Source: a virus. Taken from it: a DNA stretch of 35,075 bases. This document shows, in pieces, positions 12,484 through 21,811 of this stretch. The position numbers and the translations under genes are program-made. Under the pieces are notes generated by a model. The model had not been told where the DNA came from and did no database searches. It saw only the letters and a program-made list of their open reading frames with translations. Each line of letters begins with the position of its first letter. The first letter of the stretch is position 1. Location: positions 1-35,075 of IMG/VR virus record IMGVR_UViG_3300049893_000962; one strand, written 5' to 3'.

Positions 12484-15400
12484 ATGGCTGTTCAAGCGGC
12501 AGAACTTCGCCTTAATCTTGCTCTTGATCTTCAGTTCTTCCGCCAGCAGCTTCAAAAGGCGCAAGCTATTGCCGCGTCTGAATTTAATCCCAGTCTTAAT
12601 ATTCGCTTTAATCGTCAATCTATAACAAGAGAGCTTGATAATTTACAGCGCAGTTTAAAGCAAAAGTCTTACAGGATTGAGCTAAAAACTAATCTTAAGT
12701 CTGAGGCTGAATACGCGGAGCGCATTGCGGCAGCAGCTCCAGCACTGGAAAGGGCAGCGGCGGCCTTTAAGGTGATTGGCAAAGGGAACAAAGATGTAGC
12801 TTCTGTACTTAGTAAGCAAGAAAGAATTGCCCAGTCTATTTCAAAAGCATTAGCAAAAACCGAAGCAAAGGGAGGCGCTTCTGCAGCGCAAGTCGAAGCT
12901 TTGTATCGCAAGGCTTACGAAGCAAAACTTAGCGGCATCACTGGAAATGCTGGCACCAAAGCCGCAAGATCTCAGGAGCTTGGGAAAGCATTTGCCGCCA
13001 TGTCGGTTAATGCTGTTAGTAGCTTTTTAGACGAATTCCAAAAAGGAAAAAGCAAAGGAAAGCAGTCCGGCATTGCTTTAGGCGAAAGCGTTCTTAAAGG
13101 CATCAAAACATCGATGGAAATTGCTTCTCCATCGAAAAAGATGAAGGAGCTTGGCAGAAATGCCTCAGAAGGTTTTGTCCTGGGCCTCAACGAAGGACTT
13201 GATGATATAGAAAAATACGCGAGAAGGGTTAAGGCTATTCTCGATGGTGTAGCAAAGGAAATTGCTACGACTGGCAAGACAGTCGCAAATATCCAAGGCA
13301 AGAGACTGGGCCTGTCCAATCTTCCCTTAATGACACGCTCTTTAGAAGCAAAGGGAGAAAAGATTGCTGGCACAATTGGAGGAGCAGGAAACCTTGACGA
13401 TTTAAGAGCTCTCTATCCCGAAGTTCGCCGTTCCATTGCTTCTTTATCGGCGTTACGGACGCAAGTAGACAGAAACGCTTCAAAACTTTCTGGTTTTAGT
13501 TTGATTATTGGCATTGCAGCATTTGCTGGAGTGCCATTAGCCAAGAATATTGTCAAATTAACAGATAGTGCTGGAGCATTCTCTAAGCTGCTGGATAAGC
13601 TTGGAGACAAACTGGAAGATGCCGTCGTAAAAGCGGCCACTCAACTTCTGAGAGGCACCTCGGGCAGAAACATTGGAGGAAGAGGGCCATTCGGATTGCT
13701 ACCTCCGGCCTATAGAGGCATTGGACCTGCTCGCGATCCAGCAGGCTTACTTGGTCAAGGAGAAGGCCCAAGAGGACTTCTGCCTCCTGCTTATCGAGGC
13801 ATTGGAGCCTCAAGCATGGGGGGATTCCTTCCTCCGGCTTATAGAGGCCTTCCCTTTGGCTTTGATTTTGGAGCCATGCCTCCAAAGCAAGAAGGAGATG
13901 CGGCAGGTGCATTAGTCTCCATGGAATCTGGGTTTATTTCTCAGATGCGGAGTCGATATGCGCGTGCTGCTCGCAACTTCCTGTTTGGAATTGAAACTCA
14001 AGTAGTTGATTTATTTGACTCAACGCAGCAAGCAGTAAACAGTGCAGTTGATGAATACATCACAAGGGTTCAAAGCAAACTTCTGCAGGAAGCGAGAAGG
14101 CAGGTTTCTATTAGGGATCTTGGCACAGTTATGCAGAGGGCTTTGCCGCCTGGCGCTACTAACGAAAAGCCTCCTTTAATGCTGCCTCCCGCTGGTGGGA
14201 GTAGTTATCGTTCTCGCCCTGGAGGCGGCTATGTTCCTCCTGGCGGCTTTCCTGTAGATCAACCCCAGTGGCCCTCTAGGCCTATTTGGAAAGGCGCAGA
14301 TGGACCAGCGACAGAGCTAGGTAAAGGATATTACGGCATTACAAAGACTTTTAATGAAATTGAAAAGGCCGTTCAATCTCTGTCTAATCAAAAAAATCCA
14401 TTTACTGGTGTATTCAAGGAACTTGGCTCAGAGGCAATCTTTGCGACTAAACAGCTAATCCTGTTTGGCACTGCATACAAAGCTCTTGCTTTCTTGCAAA
14501 ACTTTCCGCGTCAAGTCGGGGAAGCAGTTGCTCAACTGCAAAGTTTCAGGAATGCCTTGAGCGCAGTTTCTCCTTCTGCACAAGAAGCTGCTAATTCGAC
14601 CGCCTTTATTCTGGATGTCGTCAACCGTTACAACGTACCTCTGAAAACGGCGCGAGATAGTTTTGTGAAACTGTACGCCTCGATGCAGCCGGCGGGTTTT
14701 CAAGGCGACCAAATCCGTGGCTTGTTTGAGGGTGTAAGCAAGGCTGCCGCCACATTTGGCATGAGTGCCGATCAGGTCAATAGAGTTAACTATGCTTTTG
14801 CCCAAATGGCATCCAAAGGACAGGTAATGTCTGAGGAGCTTAAAGGGCAACTGGGCGATGTATTACCTGGCGCTGTTGCCATTTTTGCACAGGCAGCGGG
14901 CTTCAAAGGTCCAGAGGCAATTAAGAATTTCTCAGCAGAACTTGAGAAAGGCTCGTACAAAGGCAAAGCAATGGTGGAACTGCTGAATAATGTCAGCGTT
15001 CTGATGAATACCAAGTTTGCCGCTGGCGCTGCGGGAGCTGCAAACACTTTCCAAGGCGCAATGAACAAGATGCAGAATTCTCTGCAGAAATTGTACGAAA
15101 GCTTTGAACCAGTTGCCGGAGCATTCCTTGGCGCATTTGTTAAGCCTATTTCCCAGGGCATTGAAGCATTATCTGATGGACTGAATGCATTCTTTACCGG
15201 AGCAGCAACAAAAACTGCTGGCGGATTCGCTATTGCAAAAGAACTGGAGGCTCTTCGTCCAGTGTTTGAAGGGATTAAGACCAATGCAAAAGGACTGATT
15301 GATGTATTTGCTGGTCTTGCGAAGATAGCTTTAGAGCTTGGCAAGGCCCTGATTATTATTGCAAGTAATCCAATTGTCGGATATTTAGCGAGGTTATTAG

Positions 15401-18210
15401 CGGCAAGTTTGCCTCTGATAGCCGCCTACGCAGGAATCAGGGCCGCCATACTGGCGCTTGTTCCGGCTCTGACGATGGCCAGAACTTTTCTTGTCCAATT
15501 CATCGTTCAATTAGCCGCTGGCCAAACTGCATTAAACGCTACTTCATTAGCCGCAAAGTCTGCCGGAATCTCTATTAGGGCCGCTTTTGCTAGCACGGGA
15601 ATCGGATTGATCATTGTTGGACTTTCCATGATCATTGAGAAGCTTTTCTCGATGAACATGGAACTAGAGCGCACCAGGGAGAGGGCTTTAAATGCAGCGC
15701 AATCAATTCGCTCTATGTCCCAAACAGAAGCACTTGCTTCTCAGCGCTCAACAGAATCGACGATTAGACAGCTAAAGCGATTACAAAGCACAAAAACCGA
15801 CCTCAAATTATGGGGAGAATCCGTCGTTCAGGTCTCTGATTCAGTTGCCAAGCAACTAGAGGCTGCTGGCGTAACTGTAAAAACCGATTTGCTACAACGC
15901 AAATTCGTAGAAAGAACAATGATCCCCTCCTTCTTGCAGCAGCAAGAGGGATTTCTCGCTGAAGCCGAATTTAGGCAGGAGCAAATCAAAGCCGAAGCGA
16001 ATCAACCGCCCCCGACATTCTCTGTTCCATCGGCAGGAGCAGCAGGCGGCGGCACATCGGGCAAGGCAGGTGCAGAAAAAATCCCCCCCACCGGCATTCT
16101 TGCCGCTCAACTCAAAGACAACGTACAAGCATTATCGGACTTACTTGAAGCCGAAACGCAAAGCGCTCTTGCTACGATTGAGCTCAAGTTTGGCAGAGGA
16201 GTTGGCGTTTTTGAGCCTTTCCTTGATGCCTATGAAAAGATCATTCAATTTAATGACAAAGTAGGAAAAGGAGCTTTAGAACAATTAAAGCTTCAGGCCG
16301 AAAATATCCCGCAAGAAATCAAAGCAGGACAAGCTGCTGTTAAATACGGCAAAGCATTGAATCCCAGGGTTGGTTCTAGTTTCGCTGGATTCCCTGTAAC
16401 GGATGTGCCAGGAAGTCCGCGTACTTATAGAAACGGCACACATGAAGGATTTGATATTGGCACTCCCATCGGAACCAAAATCTCCTACGCCGTTGGCGGA
16501 ATTGTAAAGAGCATCGACAAAGTTGGGAGAGGCAATGCAGGCAAATTACTTGAGGTGCAACTTGAGAATGGCATTGTTGGGCTGTCCATGCACCTTAGTG
16601 ACGTGCTTGTCGAAGCTGGACAAAAGTTCCAAGCAGGTCAAGTACTTGCATTAACTGGTGATACAGGCGCAGGCCCTGCTCACCTCCATCAGGAGAGCGC
16701 CGCTCGTGCCTACAAGCAAGGGCAAGCTGGAGCTTCGTTGTCATATCTTCAGCTCAATGGTCGATCTGCTACTGGCGCAGCAGGCGTTCTTCCTTCTCCG
16801 GCCGAAGTGGCAGCTACCAATGCTCAAGAGATGATGGCAAAGCAGAAAGTCATTGCTGCTTCTCTTAGTAAAGAAGCAGCAGCAGTCTTTAATGCTTTGA
16901 TGAACCTTAACGAAGTGGACATCACTTCCAAGGTTAACCAAGACATCTTTGACCTCACTCAAACGCTCAAAGATTTAAGGCGTGAATCGGAAGATGCGTG
17001 GGATGACTTTGTGCCGGAAAATGCTATAACTGAAGGTCGCAAAAGGATCAAGGCGCTTAATCGTCAAATTGAAGATATTCCAAATAAGTATCGAGACATT
17101 TCGATTAAAATCGAGCAGTCATTTAGAGGCAGGGAACTTGCCAAAGTCTTTGGCGACAAGAAATTCCTTGATAGCACAGCAGTTAAGAACTTAAAAACTG
17201 AGCTGGCTGGGCTTGGGATTAGCACTGAAACCATTGACAAAGCTTTTACCGATGCTGCTAAATCTGGTGGTACATTAGAAACAGCCCTTGAAAATCTAAA
17301 AACAGCAATACCTGCGCTTGCTCAAGCCGAGCTTGACAGGCTGAAACTTAGCCTCAAGATTGCAGTTGAATTTGAACCTAAAAAGGCGGCCCTGGCAACG
17401 CGTGCAAGCATTGAATCTGCCTGGGGACTACAAGATCCTGCTACTGCTAATGCACAAGAACGTCTTCGTCTTGATGAAGACATCGCTCGCGCAAAAGCAG
17501 CGCTAAACGAAGCTGAAAAAGGAACTGATCAAGATGCAATTAAAAGTTCTCAGGAAGTTGTTAATAACCTCAAGGCGCAGCGCCTGGCTTACACCGACTT
17601 AATTCCTGGTGTTATCACTTACGGTGAACTTCTTCAAACTGCTTTCCAGCCAGCCGTCAATGCTTTTACTGATTTTGTCACGGGAGCCAAATCAGCCGGT
17701 GAAGCTTTCCGCTCTTTTGCCTATGAAGTGGTATCAGGCTTGGCCAAGATGATGGCACAAGCTGCTACCATGATGGTCTTCAAGCAGATTATCGGTGGAC
17801 TTGGGGCTTTAACTGGTGTTAATTTGGGAGGCCTCTTTGGCTTTGCCAATGGTGGCGTAGCAGAAGGAGGATTCCAAGCTTTCGCCAATGGCGGCATTGC
17901 TCCTGGGGGCATCAAGTTCCGAGCCTTTGCTGGAGGCGGCACTGTAAAAGGCCCCACAATGGGCCTGGTAGGCGAAGGGCGCTACAACGAGGCTATCGTC
18001 CCGCTGCCTGATGGTAAGTCCATCCCAGTGATCATGAAAGGAGCTGGTGGCGAAGCTGGAGATAACTTTAATGTAAACGTCTCTGTTGATGCCTCTGGCA
18101 GTAAAGTAGAAGGAGACAGTGGTAAAGCAAAAGAGCTTGGCCAAGTATTAAGTACGGCTATTCAAGCTGAACTTATCAAGCAGAAGCGCCCTGGAGGACT
18201 GCTGGCATGA
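12484..18210 (+). CDS. Tape-measure protein with M23 peptidase domain
   Basis: The 1908-residue protein sets tail length and runs inside the tail tube. The N-terminus is helical. Residues about 400-465 hold three LPPAYRG repeats. A tape-measure core follows at about 700-810 (TFGMSADQVNRVNYAFAQMASKGQVMSEELKGQLGDVLPG). Hydrophobic stretches lie near 963-995 and 1037-1058. An M23 (LytM-type) metallopeptidase spans about 1300-1420, with metal ligands H1320 and D1324 (HEGFD) and H1400/H1402 (HLH). The C-terminus has the usual FANGGV...GPTMGLVGEGRYNEAIVPL. The peptidase would cleave peptidoglycan crosslinks during DNA entry. About 0.15 nm per residue predicts a long tail of about 280 nm, an inference from lambda. 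It overlaps the next gene by ATGA. Confidence 0.92.
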   Translation: MAVQAAELRLNLALDLQFFRQQLQKAQAIAASEFNPSLNIRFNRQSITRELDNLQRSLKQKSYRIELKTNLKSEAEYAERIAAAAPALERAAAAFKVIGKGNKDVASVLSKQERIAQSISKALAKTEAKGGASAAQVEALYRKAYEAKLSGITGNAGTKAARSQELGKAFAAMSVNAVSSFLDEFQKGKSKGKQSGIALGESVLKGIKTSMEIASPSKKMKELGRNASEGFVLGLNEGLDDIEKYARRVKAILDGVAKEIATTGKTVANIQGKRLGLSNLPLMTRSLEAKGEKIAGTIGGAGNLDDLRALYPEVRRSIASLSALRTQVDRNASKLSGFSLIIGIAAFAGVPLAKNIVKLTDSAGAFSKLLDKLGDKLEDAVVKAATQLLRGTSGRNIGGRGPFGLLPPAYRGIGPARDPAGLLGQGEGPRGLLPPAYRGIGASSMGGFLPPAYRGLPFGFDFGAMPPKQEGDAAGALVSMESGFISQMRSRYARAARNFLFGIETQVVDLFDSTQQAVNSAVDEYITRVQSKLLQEARRQVSIRDLGTVMQRALPPGATNEKPPLMLPPAGGSSYRSRPGGGYVPPGGFPVDQPQWPSRPIWKGADGPATELGKGYYGITKTFNEIEKAVQSLSNQKNPFTGVFKELGSEAIFATKQLILFGTAYKALAFLQNFPRQVGEAVAQLQSFRNALSAVSPSAQEAANSTAFILDVVNRYNVPLKTARDSFVKLYASMQPAGFQGDQIRGLFEGVSKAAATFGMSADQVNRVNYAFAQMASKGQVMSEELKGQLGDVLPGAVAIFAQAAGFKGPEAIKNFSAELEKGSYKGKAMVELLNNVSVLMNTKFAAGAAGAANTFQGAMNKMQNSLQKLYESFEPVAGAFLGAFVKPISQGIEALSDGLNAFFTGAATKTAGGFAIAKELEALRPVFEGIKTNAKGLIDVFAGLAKIALELGKALIIIASNPIVGYLARLLAASLPLIAAYAGIRAAILALVPALTMARTFLVQFIVQLAAGQTALNATSLAAKSAGISIRAAFASTGIGLIIVGLSMIIEKLFSMNMELERTRERALNAAQSIRSMSQTEALASQRSTESTIRQLKRLQSTKTDLKLWGESVVQVSDSVAKQLEAAGVTVKTDLLQRKFVERTMIPSFLQQQEGFLAEAEFRQEQIKAEANQPPPTFSVPSAGAAGGGTSGKAGAEKIPPTGILAAQLKDNVQALSDLLEAETQSALATIELKFGRGVGVFEPFLDAYEKIIQFNDKVGKGALEQLKLQAENIPQEIKAGQAAVKYGKALNPRVGSSFAGFPVTDVPGSPRTYRNGTHEGFDIGTPIGTKISYAVGGIVKSIDKVGRGNAGKLLEVQLENGIVGLSMHLSDVLVEAGQKFQAGQVLALTGDTGAGPAHLHQESAARAYKQGQAGASLSYLQLNGRSATGAAGVLPSPAEVAATNAQEMMAKQKVIAASLSKEAAAVFNALMNLNEVDITSKVNQDIFDLTQTLKDLRRESEDAWDDFVPENAITEGRKRIKALNRQIEDIPNKYRDISIKIEQSFRGRELAKVFGDKKFLDSTAVKNLKTELAGLGISTETIDKAFTDAAKSGGTLETALENLKTAIPALAQAELDRLKLSLKIAVEFEPKKAALATRASIESAWGLQDPATANAQERLRLDEDIARAKAALNEAEKGTDQDAIKSSQEVVNNLKAQRLAYTDLIPGVITYGELLQTAFQPAVNAFTDFVTGAKSAGEAFRSFAYEVVSGLAKMMAQAATMMVFKQIIGGLGALTGVNLGGLFGFANGGVAEGGFQAFANGGIAPGGIKFRAFAGGGTVKGPTMGLVGEGRYNEAIVPLPDGKSIPVIMKGAGGEAGDNFNVNVSVDASGSKVEGDSGKAKELGQVLSTAIQAELIKQKRPGGLLA
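13696..13854 (+). repeat. Three LPPAYRG repeats in the tape-measure gene
   Basis: Near-identical 10-codon units start at 13696 (LLPPAYRGIG), 13777 (LLPPAYRGIG) and 13825 (FLPPAYRGLP), separated by Gly-rich linkers of unequal length. Codons differ between copies, so they are not a recent DNA duplication. A Pro/Gly-rich stretch like this would break the helical rod and may be a hinge or a binding site for the chaperone or tail tube. Confidence 0.75.
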
Positions 18211-18950
18211 TTTTTGTACCTGGCTATGAAATTGTTGACTTTGAATTCCCGAGTCAATATGAGCCTCTTTTTCCATTGCGTATAGACAATAAGCCTGTCT
18301 TTAGTACGGCGCAGTTTAATGATGAGATTGAACAAGTAAGAAGCTGGGGAGAAAATCAATTAGCAAGAGAATTTGTTGTTGAGTATTTTCTTCCCATTGC
18401 AGACGCTAATGCTGTAGACGAGTTTCTTCAGACTGTTACTGTTTACAATAAAACTTTCTTTTGGACGGCTGGAAACATTGTCGTAGAGCCTCTTCGGGTT
18501 AGGTGCGATAGCTGGACCAAGGAATTTTCCTCTCATAATAGAGGAAGAATTAGGGCCACTTTTATTGAAACATTTAGCTTTGCTCAAAGAAACTATGGCT
18601 TAACGGTAACAGGTGGCGCATCTTACACTATTAACATTCAAGATAGTATTCTTTCTAAAGGAAGAGGGCTTGACGCAAATACTGCTGCCTACGTAATTAA
18701 TGGACAGCCCGCTGATTTGATGTTTGCTCGTAACCTAACAGCAGAAACAGCATCCTTCTCCATTGATATTCTTCCTGCTGGACCAGAACTCTATTATCTC
18801 GACGCAGATAATGCTGTTGAATACCTCATTGAAGGCATAGATTCTAATTATGTCATTGGACTTGGCGGAGTTAGTGATTACTTTGCTAGCATGTCTGCAC
18901 AAGTCTATGGTTGGGATAGAGATTTCCAAGTAGACTGGTGGGGAGATTAA
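18207..18950 (+). CDS. Minor tail protein, gpM-like (copy 1)
   Basis: The first ~125 residues of this 247-residue protein follow a gpM-like plan: an N-terminal sheet, FVVEYFLPIADANAVDEFLQTV, KTFFWTAG, then VRCDSW and RIRATFIETFSF. The last two match WRCDEW and RINASFRQVFEL in the genes at 20698 and 21812, so the three are related. The C-terminal half (GGASYTINIQDSILSKGRGLDAN and onward) is beta-rich and differs from theirs. In lambda gpM sits in the tail tip between the tape measure and gpL. The start overlaps the tape-measure stop (ATGA). Confidence 0.65.
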   Translation: MIFVPGYEIVDFEFPSQYEPLFPLRIDNKPVFSTAQFNDEIEQVRSWGENQLAREFVVEYFLPIADANAVDEFLQTVTVYNKTFFWTAGNIVVEPLRVRCDSWTKEFSSHNRGRIRATFIETFSFAQRNYGLTVTGGASYTINIQDSILSKGRGLDANTAAYVINGQPADLMFARNLTAETASFSIDILPAGPELYYLDADNAVEYLIEGIDSNYVIGLGGVSDYFASMSAQVYGWDRDFQVDWWGD

Positions 18951-18956
18951 TTTTCC

Positions 18957-19313
18957 ATGGCAGCTCCTAATTTAAAACAGCCGCTAACCATTACAGGTAA
19001 AACAGCTCCATACGAAGCAACCACTTCGCTGGCGTCTGCTTTGTCCAATGGCGTGTCGAGCGGGAAAGTGTTAAAGGTGAACACAATTCGCGCCGCCAAT
19101 CTTTTGACCACTGGAGTAAAAGTGGATGTCACATTTTATCGTGACTCCACTCATTACTACTTAATCGAAAATGCTGATGTGCCGCCCGCTTCAGCATTGG
19201 TGGTCAGTGATAAGAACGAGTATATTTACTTGGAAGAGGGTGATAGTCTTTACGCAAAAGCAACGACTGCTTCTGGTATTCATTTTACAATTAACTACGA
19301 AGACATTTCCTGA
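18957..19313 (+). CDS. Small virion-type hypothetical protein
   Basis: This 118-residue protein is beta-rich (LTITGKTAPYEATTSLASALSNG, VKVDVTFYRDSTHYYLIENADVPPASALVVSDKNEYIYLEEGDSLYAKA). The pattern V-D-V-x-F...Y-L-x-E-G-D-x-L resembles small beta-sandwich proteins found beside phage tail genes, but I cannot name a family. It is 6 bases after the preceding stop and 2 before the next gene, so it is part of the tail-tip operon. Confidence 0.6.
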   Translation: MAAPNLKQPLTITGKTAPYEATTSLASALSNGVSSGKVLKVNTIRAANLLTTGVKVDVTFYRDSTHYYLIENADVPPASALVVSDKNEYIYLEEGDSLYAKATTASGIHFTINYEDIS

Positions 19314-19315
19314 TC

Positions 19316-20302
19316 ATGGCTGTCACCAAGCAAACTTATACTGCAACTGCAACTTGGACAGCTTCGCAGCTTGCTGATATTTTTAAGACAGCATTTATTG
19401 ATGCTGGCTACATGACAGACTGGTTTGATTCATTCCTTTCTGGAAGCGTTGAAAACCGTGTTCTTAGGGTTATTTACGATGGGAGCAAAACATATGGAAC
19501 GGTTTATTATTGGTTTATGTTTACGACTACTACGGTAGCGTTGCATACTACTTTATCTTGGAATGCGGCGGGCGACGCTCCAAGTGGTACATTGTATCTA
19601 CAATATGCTCACACAACTACTAATGCGACTACAAGTCACACATCTCTTACGACTGCATTAGTAACAACAACTGATGTCTCCGTTGTTCGTTATACAAGCG
19701 CTGTCAATTCAGATTGCAGTTGGTTTGTTCTCAGAAACGGGGCCTCTACTATCGTTAGCTTCCATGTACCTTCTGCAGGGTTTGGTCCGGCAGCAGGAGC
19801 CAATCTGGATCAATTTGCTTTCAATGGTATTGTAAGAACCAACACCTTTTCCTGGGCGAGTCTTAGCGCCGCCCTCTCCTTTGTTCATTGCGCTGGCAAT
19901 ACGCGGCTAACTTACATGGGAGCAGCAGGATTTAGGGGAGCCACTGGAAACTATAACGCCGAATTCACGGTAAATTGTTACGCTGTTTTTGGAAATGTAA
20001 ATAATAACGGCAACAACTGGGGTAACGGAAGCCAGCTTGGCATGGTACTACCTGTTGCTATGGCAAACACCACTGGTTTAGCATCAAACTACACTCCCGT
20101 TTACACAGGATTTACAGCAGGAGCGGTTCACCAAGCTTTTCCGAATGATTTTGGCTTGGTTGCTTACTATCCAAGTAATCTTCCTGTTTCTGGAGACAAG
20201 TTTATTGTTACCGCTGGCGTAGAAGAATGGGACATTTTACGCATGAGTTCGAATGCCACTGCAGACGCTGGTCGTATTATGCTTTTAGCTAGGGTTGTCT
20301 AA
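19316..20302 (+). CDS. Putative virion structural protein in tail-tip cluster
   Basis: This 328-residue protein is not recognised by function. It starts MAVTKQTYTATATWTASQLADIFKTAFIDAGYM, is rich in Thr, Ala, Asn and aromatic residues, and looks beta-rich like a fibre or a tail-associated jelly roll (VYYWFMFTTTTVALHTTLSWNAAG, FGNVNNNGNNWGNGSQLG). Its place between gpM-like genes suggests a virion component or adhesin. It overlaps the next gene by one base (TAATGG). Confidence 0.6.
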   Translation: MAVTKQTYTATATWTASQLADIFKTAFIDAGYMTDWFDSFLSGSVENRVLRVIYDGSKTYGTVYYWFMFTTTTVALHTTLSWNAAGDAPSGTLYLQYAHTTTNATTSHTSLTTALVTTTDVSVVRYTSAVNSDCSWFVLRNGASTIVSFHVPSAGFGPAAGANLDQFAFNGIVRTNTFSWASLSAALSFVHCAGNTRLTYMGAAGFRGATGNYNAEFTVNCYAVFGNVNNNGNNWGNGSQLGMVLPVAMANTTGLASNYTPVYTGFTAGAVHQAFPNDFGLVAYYPSNLPVSGDKFIVTAGVEEWDILRMSSNATADAGRIMLLARVV

Positions 20303-20520
20303 TGGCGGATTACAATCAGGTTCCAACTGGAGTTCCTTCTCAAGATATTTCTTACGCTGCACTTGCTAGCGGAAGCAATACGGCAAATGCCACTATTTTT
20401 CCCTTTTACGCATCGGCAACTGTTACAGATTTTTACAATAGCGGCGTTACATTCTTAGATAAAAATGCCTCACTAATTAATCCTTCGTGGCGCAGAAAAA
20501 TTAAAATTGTTCCGCGATAA
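20302..20520 (+). CDS. Small hypothetical protein in tail-tip cluster
   Basis: This 72-residue protein (MADYNQVPTGVPSQDISYAALASG...NPSWRRKIKIVPR) is not recognised. It is Ser/Thr/Asn-rich with a basic end. It starts on the last base of the preceding stop and is followed 9 bases later by the small cysteine-rich gene, so translation is likely coupled. It may be an accessory to the 328-residue protein upstream. Confidence 0.5.
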   Translation: MADYNQVPTGVPSQDISYAALASGSNTANATIFPFYASATVTDFYNSGVTFLDKNASLINPSWRRKIKIVPR

Positions 20521-20529
20521 GACAAGGCC

Positions 20530-20694
20530 ATGACCGAAAAGGAGCGAGTTAGAGAGCAATCAAAGCAAAGGCTATTAACCTGCAAAGAATGCGAGCATTT
20601 TTGGAAATTAACTCAGCAATGCAGCGTATGCGGATGTTTCATGCCAGCAAAGGTTAGACTAGGCAGAGCGCAATGCCCGAAAGGGAAATGGTAA
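20530..20694 (+). CDS. Six-Cys zinc-ribbon-like small protein
   Basis: A 54-residue frame begins at ATG 20530. It has a basic/helical start, then TCKECEHFWKLTQQCSVCGCFMPAKVRLGRAQCPKGKW. Cys at 18, 21, 31, 34, 36 and 49 form CxxC-x9-CxxCxC-x12-C, a zinc-ribbon-like pattern. Cyanophages carry very similar small proteins ending in CPxGKW; that match is from memory. The stop at 20692-20694 is 3 bases before the next ATG. Confidence 0.72.
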   Translation: MTEKERVREQSKQRLLTCKECEHFWKLTQQCSVCGCFMPAKVRLGRAQCPKGKW

Positions 20695-20697
20695 ATA

Positions 20698-21807
20698 ATG
20701 GACACTTTCCCTTCCATTGAACCTGTCTATGCTATTTCTAAAGAGACCAACCCTCTTAGCAAAAAGGCCGGCCTTGGAGATGGTTATTTAAAGCGCACGA
20801 TATTTACTCTTAATTCTATTAAGCCTCAATGGAGCATACAATGGCTCGTTTCGGCTTCTGATGCCAGTACAATTGATCTATTTTTGAAGCAGCATAGTGA
20901 AGACGGAGAATGGTTTTACTGGACACCACCAGATGGTTTATCTGCTGATAAATGGAGATGTGACGAATGGACTGTTGAGCACCTAGCCGATAGTCTTGTT
21001 CGTATTAATGCTAGTTTTAGGCAAGTATTTGAGTTAATATTGAATGAACTAATAGCCGAGGAGTATTTATGCCCTGGAACGCCTGGTCTCCCTGGGGATA
21101 CTGTCTACGGATCTCCTTTAACTTTGACTGGATGCGCTGCTAACGATCTCACCCAATGGTATTCCATCGCTCCAGATGGTATAACGACTGAAGCGATTAG
21201 TGGCGCGACAGGCTGTACTTACACTCCTCCTGCTAGTTTAATTGGCTATAAAGTGTATGCTGTTTCTGATGGCACACAAACCAATTCAACAACAGTTCGC
21301 GGTATTACACCGTATTTCTCGCAAGGCTGCAACCCTGGTCTATATGTGAGTCTCGTAGTTGAAACATTTGGGTGGGTAAAAGTAACATATTGCCCCACCG
21401 GAGACGTTACATATAGTCCCGATAGTCCAAATTATACCTTCTATCCGAGTTATAGTGGCATTAAGGAAGTATACACATTTACGGGTGATTCAGACGGAAC
21501 AAAAAAGCCTCCTGTATGGTATCAAACTAGGGAGTGCACGGGCGTTCGGCCACCCATTAGAAGGAATGGAGTCATTGCATGGAGTTTTTGTGGCCTCACT
21601 GGCGAGAGTACCGGTAGTCTGTGGGGTGGAAATCTTGGCATTCTTTTTAGCAATAGGTCTTATGAGTCGTATCACGGTAGCGTAATAACATCCATAGTCT
21701 TAACTCAAAATCACCCATACTATGGGCAAGCTGGAACTGACATCTTGGCAATTGGCCTACAAGAGGCGGTAGAAAATGGCGATCCGTATTGGGATATCTA
21801 CGGATAA
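20698..21807 (+). CDS. Minor tail protein, gpM-like with Ig-like C-terminus (copy 2)
   Basis: The first 113 residues are about 73% identical by my count to the gene at 21812 and share WFYWTPPD, WRCDEW and VRI-A-FRQVFEL with gpM-type proteins. The remaining 256 residues are unrelated in sequence: a Cys- and Pro-rich beta region (CPGTPGLPGDTVYGSPLTLTGC, then NPGLYVSLVVETFGWVKVTYC) resembling an Ig-like fold, and an Arg/Cys segment near the end. The shared N-terminus probably docks on the tail tip while the C-terminus is exposed. The gene follows the zinc-ribbon gene after 3 bases. Confidence 0.72.
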   Translation: MDTFPSIEPVYAISKETNPLSKKAGLGDGYLKRTIFTLNSIKPQWSIQWLVSASDASTIDLFLKQHSEDGEWFYWTPPDGLSADKWRCDEWTVEHLADSLVRINASFRQVFELILNELIAEEYLCPGTPGLPGDTVYGSPLTLTGCAANDLTQWYSIAPDGITTEAISGATGCTYTPPASLIGYKVYAVSDGTQTNSTTVRGITPYFSQGCNPGLYVSLVVETFGWVKVTYCPTGDVTYSPDSPNYTFYPSYSGIKEVYTFTGDSDGTKKPPVWYQTRECTGVRPPIRRNGVIAWSFCGLTGESTGSLWGGNLGILFSNRSYESYHGSVITSIVLTQNHPYYGQAGTDILAIGLQEAVENGDPYWDIYG

Positions 21808-21811
21808 ATAA

